Part shown: piece by piece, positions 29,501 to 43,500 of the stretch
Numbering within the stretch: the first letter of the stretch is position 1
Layout of the letters: each line of letters opens with the position of its first letter
Assembly (NCBI GenBank): GCA_030789695.1
Contig: CM061142.1
Location: 157,948,714-158,012,713 of the forward strand
From: Scilla litardierei
Taxonomy: Eukaryota; Streptophyta; Magnoliopsida; Asparagales; Asparagaceae
Length of the DNA stretch: 64,000 bases
Direction of reading: 5' to 3'
Made by a program: the position numbers and the translations under genes
Notes under the pieces: generated by a model
What the model saw: the letters and a program-made list of their open reading frames with translations, nothing else
Database searches by the model: none
Told to the model about the DNA's origin: nothing

Positions 29501-32500
29501 TACAGGCAAGTAAATACCGTATATATGTGTGTGTGTGTTGCAAGTATTTACCAAGTACTACCGTATCTATATATGCAAGTATTTCTACAGTATATATATG
29601 CAAGTATTTACCAAGTACTATCGTATCTATATAAGCAAGTAACTACCGGGTGTATGCAAGTAACTACCGGGTGTATGCAAGTATCAACCACCTCATACTG
29701 TGTTTTACTGTACGCAAGTACTCACACGTATTAGTGTTTATGGTTGTCGCACACACTATTGGGCCCTCGGGCATTTACGGAGCACATTACAGAAAACACT
29801 ATTGGGCCCTCGGGCATTTACGGAGCACATTACAGAAAAGCTTCGTCGCGTCCTCGCTCCCAGGTATTTTGGGAAGCGGGGCGTGACAGTGTCACAATAC
29901 TAATTTCACAAAATCCATACATAAATTTATCTCTAGGCTCCGTGGCCCCCAAATTCTGGAATGTGTTATGGATATATTGTAATCAGAATATAGGATGGTG
30001 GTCCCTCTCTCACTCTCTCCATCTCTTGCTTTCATCCATTCTAACAGAGCTAATGAAAGATGATTTAAAAATACTATTTACATGCTATTTAATATTATCA
30101 TGGACGATTGATTTGTCACTATTTCTATAGTATTTAAATATCATAATGTTTAAATTATTGTTAAGAGATATTATATACGATGAGACGCAACCTTCAGCTT
30201 TGAAAGCTACATTGTAGGATTCTGTCCTGTGACTGTTGTATCTAATATAAGACAAGACTGTGTCCTAATATCCTCTGTCCACTAGTTTGTCATTTACCTG
30301 TTAGCAAATGCATAAGTAAATCGGTTGCAAGGGCACTGACAATGATTACATTTTAACTTTTCATTGCGTGCACGCCAAAGACCAATAGCCAGGGCAGTGA
30401 ATCCTGATTTTATAGGTAGAACTGAGTCAATTGACTATGCAGGAGCTAGAGAAAACCGCAAAAGAAGAAGTAGGACAGACGGGAAATCGTACACACTAAC
30501 CGCTTCCATAGGAATTAATACAAGCTTACCACTTTTGAGATTATATTTAAATTAGAAATCATATATTTAGGATGCGCTCAGGACAGTAAACAGACATGTC
30601 AAACTATACAAGGATACTATCTGATCTTTAGAAAGAATAATATTCATCGATTCAATACAAATAGCAGTCTGGATGACCCTTTAATAAGGCATTTCTAGAT
30701 CTTTCGCTCGGCTTGAAGTTTCTGTCCCATTGACTAACATTGGCAAGTTACAAATTATGCTGATCATAATTCATCCATGTACTACATTCTAGATACAATG
30801 CCACCAGCAGTTGGGTAACTTGATGTTCGGAAGAGGAATCTTTTTCTATGTAACCGGTATATCATTTTAAAATAATAAACATGATTCCCAGAACCAGAAA
30901 TGTAAAGCAAAATATTTGGCAAAATTATAAGCAGATCATGACAGAAAAAAATAAGCAAGATCCTCCTTGGTATGCATAGAATGCAAGCTCCAAACGTGCA
31001 TAATCGAATCTTTAAAAACACATGTGGGAGATCAGTTTTGCTATAGTTTCATGGACCACACCCTGATAGGCTAATTATCAGAAGGTTCACAATCCAGAAT
31101 AAAATCCAGTAAGGACGGATGAAAGGCAATCACATACCTCTACTTGTTCATGAAGTCTTCGTTGAACTTCCATTTGCGCTCTAAGTGCCTCTTTGACTTC
31201 CTGGCCCCTACAACATGCATTCAGCATTCAGCATTCAGTTAATGTCCTCGGATATGTAACGTAACCACCATTCACACTGGAATTTGTTGACTATAGACTT
31301 AATTTAAACTATACTGTTCAGAACTATGATCTTACTCATTCACATCAGAAGTAGGCACCCTCGGAGACAAAGCACTGCTGGCGGGGGTTTCCAAAAGGTA
31401 CGGAGCTGAGATTTAACACAAGGAGAAGGTAAGCTAAAGGCTTAGCTAATATTTCTATCAATACTGTAGAAGTACAGCAAGCATCTCATGAAGCGCCCTT
31501 GCCGAGAAATAGCCCCTAGACAATGACACAAGTGGGTAGCATAAGGGTGGGGAAAAACAGTGCTTCGTCTTAATATACTTCTGTAAAGTTTGAAAGAAAT
31601 GAAAATTAATAACTAAGACTTTCTTACTGCTAATTAAGGAAAAAAATCAAAGCAACATGCGATAAAAGAATAGAATTTGGACTGTTAAATTATTCAGCTT
31701 GAAAACTCGACATACTAACACGACAGCTTAAATGGCAACGGCAACATCTGGACGACAGCAAGATCAAAATGACTAGAAAGAAAAGAGAGGAGAAAGTGAC
31801 GTATACTAAAAGAAGAATTTGAGTAAATGACTGTACCATCTTTGGATTGCTCCGACAACTCCTTTCCTGATTGTTTGCCTAGTCTGTATTTCTGCAAGAC
31901 ATTAGAAGAATTATTAATACCATCACTCTGCAAGTGAAGGTTTATTTCATGTGCAGAAGGGGCTACCGACGATGGTTAAAATGCTACAAAATCGCAGACG
32001 AACCTGAAGGTGACTCTTAAGGTGAAAAAGAGTAAGCCCCTTCACACCCATTGTTCGCATGATTGTTTTTGGAGTCGCTTCTGCAATGAAAATTGTATCC
32101 TCAGAATTACAATTTATATAGAACAATTTTGCGGCAATATCAATTCACAAAAAAAGAAGGCAAAAAGATAGATCAATATTTGAAAATTAAAAAGAATCTG
32201 CAAAGTAACACTGAAAAGCATTATCCCTATGTTTCCAATTCGAATACTTTCAAAGGTCCATTCTCGCATTGGGATAAATTAATTTTTCAATCAAGGCCCA
32301 TACAAGCGATATCAAAGAAAAATTAAATCGGAAATGTTGAGCTTACACGCATCAAACAGATCAACACTAGCACTCAATCTCATGAAACCTAAGCAACATA
32401 AAATCATCGAACAGGAAAGAGGAAGAATTCCATTTTACTCAGGGGCAATCATATATGAAGTGAACCCCCGACTGACTTAATCACCATCCTGAGCTGTGCA

Positions 32501-33594
32501 AAACAACTTACAAACAAACTATAAGATGAAACCAACAAAAGTCTAAAATTACTAAAATTTACATCTGCTCCCATGTTCAACGATTGATATGCAACAATCC
32601 ACATAGAGTTGCAATTGTGAGGAACTGACAAAAATTAAAACTAACTGGGGAGGAAAACATAATTTACACAATTATCCAGAAGGACTAAAAATTCTGTATA
32701 TATTCCTCATTCAAACACATAAATATAACCCAATTCTAAATTGCATGCAACAGCTTTCATTGAATAAATAAATAAATAAAAGGAGTTATATAAACCCAAT
32801 AGCACAGAACATTAAAAATGTAGAAATGGAATGAAAAAAAAGCCCAAAACTTCAGCTTGACATAAATTACCAACGACCCAAACATAAAAAAATTAAGGAA
32901 CCCATGTCACAAGCTTCACTTTTTCTCAGATAACATTTAAATTATTCCCCAAAATTAAGAAAAAAATCTAATATTGGAAATTAAAACCCATTACAGAACA
33001 ATGAAAAAGGAATCGGTGAACCAAGAAATTCATTCACACGGGCCAATCAGAAACTTGGATTAACAACAACAATTCCTAAAAATTCCTAAATTTTCAAACC
33101 CATCTAGCAAAATGCACCTTTGGCCAAACAATAACAGCAAAAACATTAATTTGACCAGAAATGACATCAAAGAACACATATAACTAAGAACCCATGTGCT
33201 TAACTTCTAACAATGCAAGAGAAACACAAACACAAGAAATTCTCACAGACCCAAGTCACACGACAAAACAATAAAGGCTTAAATCCACAAGAACGCCACG
33301 AAAAACGCCAATTTGACATGAACCAGCAACAAAGTACACGATATAGAAAGTACCCATTTTCCAAAATGCAATCTTCAAGCCAAAAATAGTAACAAAAACA
33401 AAAAGAGAATAGGGAACACGTATCAAACTTTCTGGTCCTCCGAGCTGGGAGACGGCATCGACGAATCTCTCGTGGAGATCGGCCGTCCATCGGAGCCTGG
33501 GCTTGGGATCCGCCGTTAGTACGAGGCTGGGCCCGTGGATCTCCTCCTGTGTTGGAATCGAAACTTCCTGCCGCTGGATCAAACCAGAGAACAT
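26532..33594 (-). CDS. MYB-CC (PHL-type) transcription factor, six exons
   Basis: Coding exons on the minus strand are 33594-33429, 32080-32004, 31891-31837, 31405-31336, 31207-31138 and 26810-26532. All introns obey GT-AG and phases join to 717 nt (238 aa). Residues 33-85 form the single MYB/GARP-like repeat (RLRWTADLHERFVDAV, ATPKTIMRTMGVKGLT, SHLQKYRLGK). Residues about 124-170 form the MYB-CC coiled coil (EALRAQMEVQRRLHEQ, then VQIRTDAYHKYIDTLLEKA). The family includes PHR1, APL and the PHL proteins, nuclear factors that bind P1BS-like sites as dimers. The ATG at 33594 (MFSGLIQ) is preferred over an in-frame one at 33654. The gene is free of lesions; the exact paralogue is not resolved. 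Confidence 0.9.
27916..29888. repeat. Solo LTR (family D) in the last intron of the MYB-CC gene
   Basis: A 1973-bp unit runs from TGTAACGACATG to GGGGCGTGACA. It is flanked by GTGTA (27911-27915) and GTGTC (29889-29893), a 5-bp duplication with one mismatch. Both ends match the larger unit at 35427-38264. No coding interior is present, so it is read as a solo LTR left by unequal recombination. It lies 1.1 kb upstream of the terminal exon. Confidence 0.72.
29754..29839. repeat. 43-bp tandem duplication inside the solo LTR
   Basis: Two identical 43-bp units, 29754-29796 and 29797-29839, each containing GGGCCCTCGGGC. Just upstream (29520-29700) is a degenerate minisatellite based on GCAAGTA(T)NTACC. 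Confidence 0.85.
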
Positions 33595-33720
33595 CTCCTT
33601 TTGTGTGAGCGTGTGAGAAAGAAGCTCAAAAGTTGAAGGAAAAAAGTTGCCCACTTGCTTCTCCTCCCCCGCAGAGAGAGAGAGAGAGAGACAGACGAGA
33701 GGAGCAGAAACAAGCTAAAA
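33595..33720 (-). promoter_or_regulatory. 5' leader of the MYB-CC gene with CT repeat
   Basis: On the gene's strand a (CT)n tract (33672-33690) lies about 80 bp before the start codon, in a pyrimidine-rich context typical of plant 5' UTRs. No TATA box is assigned. Confidence 0.4.
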
Positions 33721-34840
33721 GAAGAAGAAAAAAGGTCGTTGCCTTTTTGGCACTTCGCTATGATTTAGCTATTGTCTGTTCTTGTAGCTGGAGTGAGTGA
33801 AGCCCAGTTAAAGAAAGTTGGCTTTTTTATCCGTAAAAATTGTTTTTTTTGGGAAATCAAGAAAATGGGTGATTGAGATTTGGATGAGAGGGTGGAGATT
33901 AAGAGAGGTGCCATGTGAGAACAACAGATGTTGGCTTTGTTTAATCCTCAGCTTGTTGACTGATGATGATGTATTATTTCTAAACAAATTTAAACTTAAA
34001 CCTTTTTTACTTTCAAAGAAAACTGCACCGAAGTGAGACACATAAAGTGATCACGGTAGTGGGTGAAAGTGGGTGTAATTTGAGTGGGTGCTTCAGTGCT
34101 TTGCGTGTTTAAAAGGCCAATGGTTGACAAAATGTCAAGTTTGCTTGCCGGCAATGTGCACAACCGTTTATCTTTAGTTTTGTATCTATGCTGGGAGTTG
34201 ATAATCTTTAGTACTAATGGTAACCATCACAAACATGTTTGGTTTCATGACTATATCAATCCGATCTTTTTGGTATTTTTTGGATTCGGATCTGAAAACC
34301 CGAATTTCTTATCGGATCAGATATGTTGGGATTTGTGATGGCAAGGAGAAACACTAGTAGGGGATGAATGTCCCATAAAAAACACCTCATACTATTCTCT
34401 TGACCATAAATTGGCTATGCCTTGAGGTCTCATGATACCCCGTCTAAAGTCGTCAGTTGACAAATTTAAATACATGACTGTATTCGATCTGAGTGTTGAT
34501 AGTTGCACCGCATGACTTTATGATTTCATCACACTTCTAAATTAACCGTATCAAAATCTTGTTATTTATTAATTCACCCATATTTGCATCATTTTTTACC
34601 CTTTATATAAACACTCCCTCATCTTCATTTTCTGTAAATTTCACCGCAAAAAACCCCCCACCCTCCTGTCACTGCAGGATTAAAGTTTGAAGGGGCTTGA
34701 GAAACAATGAATTGACCGTGGCCATTTTGAGGAAACAAAAAAAATTGCAGGCATGGGATAAACTAATGTCTGGATTTGGCTGATTTCGGCCCTTCCAAGA
34801 TGAATTACTACTGTCAGCTTGCGTGTCATAGCCTGCCTTA
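33721..34840. other. Host sequence between the MYB-CC gene and the PIF element
   Basis: AT-rich, no gene supported. It would contain the promoter of the minus-strand MYB-CC gene. It ends with TTA (34838-34840) at the proposed PIF terminus. Confidence 0.5.
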
Positions 34841-35426
34841 GGACCTGTTTCTTTGCGAGGATTTGGGGGTAGAAAGTGGAAAATATATACTATTCCCCGT
34901 CACTTCCATCACGTGCGTCTGTTTTCTCTCTTCACTTTCTCCGCGTGAGTTCCTTTGCATCGACTTCCGCTGCGGTTTCTAGACCCCATCTTTATCTGAC
35001 GTGGAGGGGCAAAATCCTAGCTTCGAAATCGCCAGATTTTGCAGGGATTTCATCGCGATTCCTTGCCATCAGGCCCCACTCGATCTCATCACCGCTCAAC
35101 TCCCCTTCCTTTTAAGCGGGAGCCAACGGCAGGCTGAAAAAACCCTAGGGGCAGAGGGCTTTGCGGATCTGAGGTCGGATCTTTGTTTCGGAGGGTTCGG
35201 ATCTGCCTGCCGTTCGAATCTGAGTTCGGATCTTTGTTAGGATCTGCTACGGGTGTGCCAAACTTGGGGTTTTTGGGATCCTTCGAAGCTCTGTGCAAAA
35301 CCCTAGGCTGCCGTTGGAGGTACCCGTCGATCTTGGTTGCCGACTGTGTAGCCATTGTCGGAGCTGCCTCGGGTGTGCCACGATTGATGGGGACGGACGT
35401 GGCGAGTGTGAGATCGTCATGATTGG

Positions 35427-38264
35427 TGTAACGGCCTGTATTTCTAGTCGTATTTTGATTGTTGTGTGCATGTATTTCTTTACTTCGTTCATCCAGATAT
35501 TTTCGTCCGAGTGATTTTCGTCCACACGTCGACGCGAGCGCGTCTCTATTTTTAGTTTTTACAGTAACGTAATTATTTGCCTTTTTGACCCTAACTAATT
35601 ATTACTGGCTAAGATTAAATTATAGATTTACTAAATTACATTTACCCTAACCCTACCCTATTGAATCCCACCGAAAGAAACCGGTGAGATCCAACATCCC
35701 ATTCATTTCCATCCCTGCCTCCAACTCAACCTCTTCAAGCTGTCTCCCCCTCCACTGTGTTCTTAAACCAACAGGAATGGCAACAACAGTGTGCTATTCC
35801 AACTCCCTGCATTCTACAAACCAAATCCAATATCGATTGCAACACAAACCAATTTCACCATCCTCCTCCCCCATTCAAACCAGAAACCAAAATCAGAAAT
35901 TGGGGAGAATCAATTGAAACCCAAATCGAAATCTCAACCGAATTTGAGAACCAAATCAACCCAATTGGAAACCCAATTTCAAATCCTTCAAACCCAAATC
36001 AGCTTCTCTCTTTCTCTGCCCTCCTCCTACACCACCTTTCGCCGGCCTCCTCTGCAGGCCCCACCCCGTAGCCGCCTGTGCGCGCACTACCAGAGCCGAG
36101 ACGACGACACCGCCGCCGATCTGCCCAGGCCGCCACACCCCGACCCCCAGCCACCGCCCCCACGTGCCCTAGTTGCCGCTGCGCCTCCCTGGCCCCCTTG
36201 GCCGTCCGCCCCCGTTGCCGCTGATCCACTGCAAAGATAGAAAGGGGGGGGGGGGGGAGAACAAGAAGACAGAACAAAGGAGAACAAGAAGAAAGAAAGA
36301 AGGAGAATAGAAGAGGTATAACCTGGGAGTTATCTTATTGGGTTGGGTTTTATATGCTTATTGGATTTGGGTATGGAGAATTATGGGGTATTGGGTTTTG
36401 TTGGATAAGTTATCTTATTGAGTTGTATTGTTTATTGGGTTTGGATGAACAAGTTAGCCTTTTGAGTTTGCTTATTGGGTTGGGTTTAATTTAACTATTA
36501 ACCTTTTGGGCTTTGGGTCTACGTATGGGGTATAAACCATTAACTTATGGAATCATTAGGCCATTTTGTTAAGTTAATTGAATATTCGAGTTTTATTATA
36601 AAGGAGTTTAAGTTAGTATAAAATTGTTAGTTAAGTTAACATTAGTTTTTGTTAATATTAGTTACTAATATGCGTTCACGGTTAGTATGTGAGTATACTC
36701 GCATAACATAACAGTTAGTGAAATTAATGTTAGTAATAACAATAGGTTTCATGAATACGTTAGTTTAAATTATTTCTTTTAAAATTATATTTTTAAGTTA
36801 TGTAACTTGTTTTAAGTTAATAATTAAGTATTAATTAAAGTTAATAGTAAAGTTAAGTTAGTATAAAGTTATTAATAATTAAGTTATTATTTTAATCATT
36901 GTTAGTTTAAAGTTGTAAACTAATTTCTGTTATAGTGTTAGTTTAGGTGATTAAGATAATAGTTAACGTTAGTTCTTAAGTTAATGTTACTTTTAGTAAG
37001 TTAGTTTAAAATATTTTAACTGGTTGATAACCATTAGCCTGATATCACGAATCTAATGCCACAGATAATCACGTCTCTCATTTCGACCGTCTGGACACCC
37101 AAATTTTCGTTTCCAGGAAAGTATTTTATCGTAGATGAAATGCAACCTGAATTGTGCGACTTAGTGCTAAATTCTCTTTTGATGCGCGTGTCAAGCTGAA
37201 CTACATACTTTCATTATATTAGATGTTTTCTGGTTTAAGTAGACACGTAACAATTCACTATACCGATGCTATCTGGTTGAACTAACCTTAATATCTGCAT
37301 GTTAGCAAAACGCACTTATTGGACAGACGGGAGGACATAACCCTCGAAACATATATGTGGAACCATCGAATACAGATGGGATGAAACCATCGAATACAGA
37401 TGGGATAGAACCTAGTCGATGACTAGAAAGACACTTTGGGTGGGGTTGGTTCATGTAGTAGAGTCCGTAAATGTTGTTTGAACATCTTACGGCTACCTCC
37501 ATACCACATTAATGGAGGCAATCATCTTGGCCATCTTCCAGGTTAGGAATGGCAAGAAGCATCACGGTAAACCCCCGATGATAGGGTGTATCGAGAACAT
37601 TTACTTACTCAGACATGGACTTATCACGAGCACACACAATCAAATACTCAGTATACAACTGTTTTCACTTTTAAACTGCAAATCCATGCATGCTCGTACT
37701 TTACTTTTCTGCACTTATTATTCATAATTGCGTACTAACGCTCTTTTGTCCTTTTCTAGTTGTTCCTCGTTTCATTACTTTAAATATCTTGCCGAGCTTA
37801 TCGCTGACATATATTTCAAATGTGTTGATGAAATATATGTTAGGTTCAGAGACAGAGTACTTCGAGGACCCTACTTTTGAGGATCATATCTTAGAGGTGG
37901 ACCCCGCTGATCAGAGATGCGAGGACGCTGAGATCCTCCCCGCGGAAGGCTAGACCGGGCTATTTCTATTCAGTTTTATTATTTAAATTGTTGTTTTCAG
38001 GTATGTTTACTTTCAGCAGATTGTACGGCCATGCTTGGCCTTAATTGCTTGTGTACTTTGCTTTGGACGCTGGTATTTGAAATGTAATGACTATTTATGC
38101 TGCTTCTAAGAAATTCGTGTGCAGGGACCTGCTTTTGCTAATTAACGCTTATTGTGCTTAAGTCAAAGAAGAAAGAAAAAAATAAGTACCTCTTCTTTGC
38201 TTTAAGCACATGCGGACCCGCTCGTGTTCTCACTCCCAAGTATAATGGGAAGCGGGGCGTGACA
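35427..38264. repeat. Solo LTR (family D), 2838 bp
   Basis: Begins TGTAACGGCCTG and ends GGGGCGTGACA. It is flanked by ATTGG (35422-35426) and ATCGG (38265-38269), a 5-bp duplication with one mismatch. Ends match the copy at 27916-29888, while the middle is longer and differs. A 24-bp direct duplication (about 37357-37407) and a run of 14 G (36244-36257) lie inside. The ORF at 37690-37953 has no recognisable domain. Confidence 0.72.
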
Positions 38265-38469
38265 ATCGGTGAACGTCGATCTTTTTTTCTGCGATTTGCT
38301 CGACGAGATATAATTTCTGAAGCCCTAATTTTAATATTCCATTGTTCTCTTGCTGCCATGGGTTCTTGTTATGGTCTCTTGCTGTGATAGGGTGCATGCT
38401 GCTAGGGTTTCATATTTGTGGGGTTTAGGCCCTTTGCAGTGTTGAATATGTGAATTTGGTAGTGTTGGG

Positions 38470-40300
38470 ATCAAGCATGCTTTGTATTTTGCATGTGAGT
38501 GGCTCGAAGCCGTTACCTGTGCAATAATGAAAAATTTGCTTGCGATTGTAGTATGGATTCGATAGTTTGAAGTTACACATTCAAGCTCAGAAAATGCAAC
38601 ACATACATGCTCCAAATCCACGCAAAGACACAAGCTCTTAGTGGTGCATCATTCTAAATAGCCCAATGATGTAAAATTATAAATGAATTTGGAAGGCTTG
38701 GCTTTACAACATTCATATATGCTGGATGGCTTACTTGATTGTTCCTTTTATTACCCAATTTGTTTTCACAGTGTTGGAGGTACATACGCAATGAAAGTGA
38801 TTTTGTTTGAATTTTTAACAGTGTGTCTATTTCAAGTTAAATTTTCAATATTTTGGTATTTTTGAGATTTCATGTTAAATTTTCAATAGTTTAGCATTTT
38901 TTATATTTGTTTCACTTTGTCCTTGTGTACTTGAGAACAATGGGTGATGGGAAATTTTTATGAATTAAGATTTTTACCTTGATTTATGGTGATTGATTTC
39001 TGGGTTGAAATGGAAGGAGCAACAGCAAAGCAACCAGTTGTGAAAATGATTAAACATAAATACTGAGGGTTATGGCAAAGTAGATTGCATGCGAGATTTT
39101 CGTAGCCAATAATTGTTCATTATTGAATAATTTGCCTGCGAGAATTGTATGGATACGATATTTCGCAGTAACACATCCAAGCTCAGAAACTGAAACACTT
39201 ACAAGCTCCAAATGGAGCTCCACTAAAGACACCATATTTATGGTGTAGGGGGCAATTCGTAATGCTTGACGGCTGGTTTAATAGATGAATGATATGACAT
39301 GTGAATTATTCCAAATAGCCCAATGATGTAAAATTATAAATGAATTTGGTAGGCTTGGCTTTGCAACATTGATAAATGCTGGATGGCTTGCTTGATGGTT
39401 CCTTTTATTACCCAATTTGTTTTTTACAGTTTTGGATATACATATGTATGAAAGGGATTTTGTTTGAATTTTTTTACATAAAATCGATTTCATGTTAAAT
39501 TTTCATAATTTAAGTATTTTTGATTTTTGTTCCAATTTGCCCTAATGTACTTGAGAACAATGGGTGATGGGAAATTTTTATGAAGTGAGATTTTTACCTT
39601 GATTTATGCCGATTGATTTCTGGGTTGAAATGGAAGGAGCAACATCAAAGCAACCAGTTGTGAAAATGATTAAACATAAATATTGAGGGCTATGGCAATG
39701 TAGATTGCACGCAAGTGTTTTGAAGCCGATAATTGTTCATTATTGAATAATTTGCCTGCGAGAGTTGTATGGATACAATTTTTTGCAATAACACTTCCAA
39801 GCTCAGAAACTGAAACACATCCAAGCTCCAAATGGTGCTCCACTAAAGATACCATATTTATGGTGTAGGGGGCAATTCATAATGCTTGCCGGTTGGGTTG
39901 ATAGATGAATGATATGACATGTGCATTATTCCAAACAGCCCAATGATGTAAAATTATAAATGAATTTTGTAGGCTTGGCTTGCAACATTCATAAATGCTG
40001 GATGGCTTGCTTGATGGTTCCTTTTATTACCCAATTTGTTTTTTACAGTTTTGGATATATATATGCAATGGAAGGGATTTTGTTTGAAGTTTTAACATCA
40101 AGTCGATTTCATGTAAAATTTTCATAATTTAAGACTTTTTGATATCTGTTTTATTTTGCCCTTATTTACTTGAGTACAATTAGTTATTTGAATGTGTACG
40201 AAGTGGGGTTTCTATCTTGATTTATGACAGTTGATTTCTGGTTTGAAAAGGAAGGAGCAACGGCAAGGCAACCAGTTGTGAAAATGATTAAAAATATATA
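38470..40300. repeat. Tandem repeat of ~0.62-0.66 kb, three copies
   Basis: The anchor GATGTAAAATTATAAATGAA recurs at 38668, 39325 and 39945 (spacing 657 and 620 bp), and long flanking stretches align in register. Copies 2 and 3 are more alike than either is to copy 1. No conserved ORF is seen. The array lies just before the transposase gene. Confidence 0.85.
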
Positions 40301-40513
40301 CTGATGGCTAATTTTTTGGATATGCACAATTTTAGATGAAATGGGATTTTCATATTTTTATATGATATGGATTTAATTCATAGTGGATATCAACAGGTTT
40401 ATTTTTTGAGCTTCCCGTAAGTTATATAGGATACTGGATAGCGACGAGTATCTTTTTCCAATGCCCTACTTTATGGTAATATCATATGTCAGTCATCACT
40501 TACGCGTGAAGTT

Positions 40514-43500
40514 ATGTTTGATGCAAATAAGGTGGACATGGATACACAAAGAGACCATTCAGCTTGTGAGTTATGTACCTCTGCCTCGGCGACAATAACG
40601 TTTGTTATCTTAGCATTACAACTTCACAAATCCGGTAAGGCCGACCCTATACCCAGAGAGTCCTTAGCTACGCGGGATCTGCATAGAAAATCCCACATGC
40701 GGAGAATTCTGTATGGGTCTGACAGTAGTTGTTTGATGATATGCTCTTATTTTACATGATTTATCGCATATTTTCATGACGTATTTCACCTTCCAAACTC
40801 CCATTTTATATGCTTTTATGCTATTATTTGGAACAATATGATTTTTGGAGCGTTTATGCCCATTTCAGGGATTTGGAGCGATATTAGAGTAATTTGGAGT
40901 CAATAAGACGATCTGCGACATGAGAACACCAAGAAAACTCATGATGACATGCTTGAGGTTCCAAAGAAGAAGTCTAGAGAAAGAGAAAGAGAAAGGAGAA
41001 GCCAAGAAGCAACCAGCTTCAGTTTTCCAGGCGACTCGATCGAGTAGCATCAGCTACTCGGTCGAGCTGACACGCAGAAGTTCACAAGGAAACAGCTACA
41101 CCCTACTCGATCGAGTAGGGTGGCTACTCGTTCGAGCCGAACCAATTTCCGGAGAAGTATATTAAAGCTAGAGCAGCAACCCACTGTAGCTCGACCGAGC
41201 ACGAAGGCTACTCGGTCGAGTAAGGCAAGCGCCTAGATTTTCAGACAGCCTCTCACTCTTTTGAAATCTGCTATCATTCCAGCGAGCAAAGTATTTTTCT
41301 TATATTTTTAATGGATAGTAGTCTTCATAACGGTTTCAACATTGTCAAGAATTCATTAATCGAAGGTTGGATGAAATCTGGAGAAGTTCTACAAGTTGAC
41401 GCTGTAGTGCTGAAATCTGTACTCGACCGAGTAGCAAGGCTACTCGACCGAGCATCGTACCTACTTGACCGAGCTGTAGGGAATTAGAAAACATGCAAAA
41501 CCATGCTCTGTAAATCAAACTCGACTCGACCGAGTAGGGGGCTACTCGACCGAGTCAGCGCGGGCCCAGAACTTAAGTTTCGGCCAGAATTGATTTTGGG
41601 CACGAATCTCATAGGGTTTCTAGGGTTATTTGCAAGGGTTTTGAGGGGACTATATATATGTATTGTAGCCGTCATTAGAGAGGACCTTGTTTGAGAGTTT
41701 TGAGTTGGATCTTATTTTCTATCAAGTTTTGGAGACGATCTTTTGGGAGTTAGGCTATGCCATATGCCCCTCTCTTGTATCAAGATAAGAACTTTTGTTC
41801 TCTTTAATTATATCGTTAATTCTATCGTTAATTCTATCACTAATTCTTATTGACTGCTTATTGAATATCTCTTTGATGCATGCAATGAAGTTTTCTATCG
41901 TTCTTATATCTATTACTATCATGCATGGGTAGTTCCATCTAGGGCTAAGGGATTAGCCCATATGGATCTTAGGAAAAAGATGCGAAGTTAGGAATTTTAG
42001 GCTGCATTGGACAATAAACGGGGAGTATTTTGGTTGACTTAGCAAAATCCTTCGGAGAACTCGTACTGAGATCGTGCCCAGGGTCGGTAGAATTGATTAG
42101 CTTAAGGAGTATCATATGGATTTAATTAGGGAGCTAGTGGATTCAACCGATGCTCGTGACCCTGTCCGGCTCGTGCCTTGATAGGATCCACCGACGAACT
42201 ATACCACTAATTGACGGCTACCACCATTGCGTCAATAAGAGCCACCAAAATACATCGAAGCTATAACCCACGAGAGTGGTATGAGTTGAGAGCATTCGAA
42301 CCACGAGAGTGGTGAGATTATTGCAGATCCTTAATGCACATACCGTTTGCATCTATCGCACGAGTGGGGTGAATATGGTATGTTAGATTCACGTAGCCTT
42401 GACGCATGAATTCACTTCCTAGATGCTACAATCCCCAATAAAACCAATGCAATGTACGAGTCCTAACCTAGCATCGACATCCGATGGTCCTAGTGGCGAG
42501 CCCTAATGCCCTAGTCCTTTATTCATTTCTTTGTGGAGATCCTTTGTTTGCGATATCGAGTGACACGACCTTCGCATCCATCACCATTACAACACTCCAC
42601 AATTTGCATCCACAAATAAATCCGCAAGTCTAACTCAACCTAGGAGTAAATATGTAGTATAGCACCGCTTCATGTTCGATACCTGCTTGCCATTATACCG
42701 TGCGCTTGTGGTAAACGACATCGTTTCGGAGTTAATTCCGGGCCGATCATTTGCACTCTTAAGAATGCGAAGACATGCTTTCATGAATCTTGCAGCATTA
42801 ATACGACAGCGTGGCCTTCTAAAGGACACTATTCATGTCTCCATAGAGGAGCAGGTGGCCATGTTCCTGCATATTGTAGGGTACAACTCAAAGAATAGAG
42901 TCATGCAAGTGGATTTTATAAGGGAGGGGGGACAGTTAGCCGTTATTTTAACAAAGTTATGGCTAGAGTGTGTGCACTTTGGGATATATTCATGAAGCAA
43001 GCTCCTAATGAGACGCCACCAGAGATAGTCAATAATCCTAATTGGTTCCCATTTTTTAAGGTATGTCTGATTATCTGTATATGTGTCTGTATAAAAAGTA
43101 TCGTCATGGTGATTGCAAATTGGGCTCATTGACTACGTTGTAGGACTGCATTGGTCTCATTGATGGGACGCACATAGATGCCATGCTACCAGCCAGGCTC
43201 GTACCCCACTTTAGAGGTCGTAAAGGGGTTACACAAAATGTGCTAGCAGCTGTTACTTCAAATAAAAGATTCACATACGTAATGGCCGGGTGGGAAGGAT
43301 CTGCAAATGATTTTATGGTCCTGAAAGAGGCATTGTCTTCACACCCCCCAATGGGGCTACAAGTGTATGAAGGTAATATGCATAATTTTGCATCTAAATT
43401 ATATATACGTCTCTCAGAAAGCGTTGGATCATAAACTGGGTTTATTTTTTCGAATGTAGGTAAATGTTACCTTTGCGATGCTGGATATACTAAAATGCCC

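Noticed and set aside
34876..35421. Possible first exon of a host gene (several short plus-strand ORFs)
   Set aside because: No domain or consistent splice context; the sequence starts at a PIF-like terminus and is better read as transposon 5' region.
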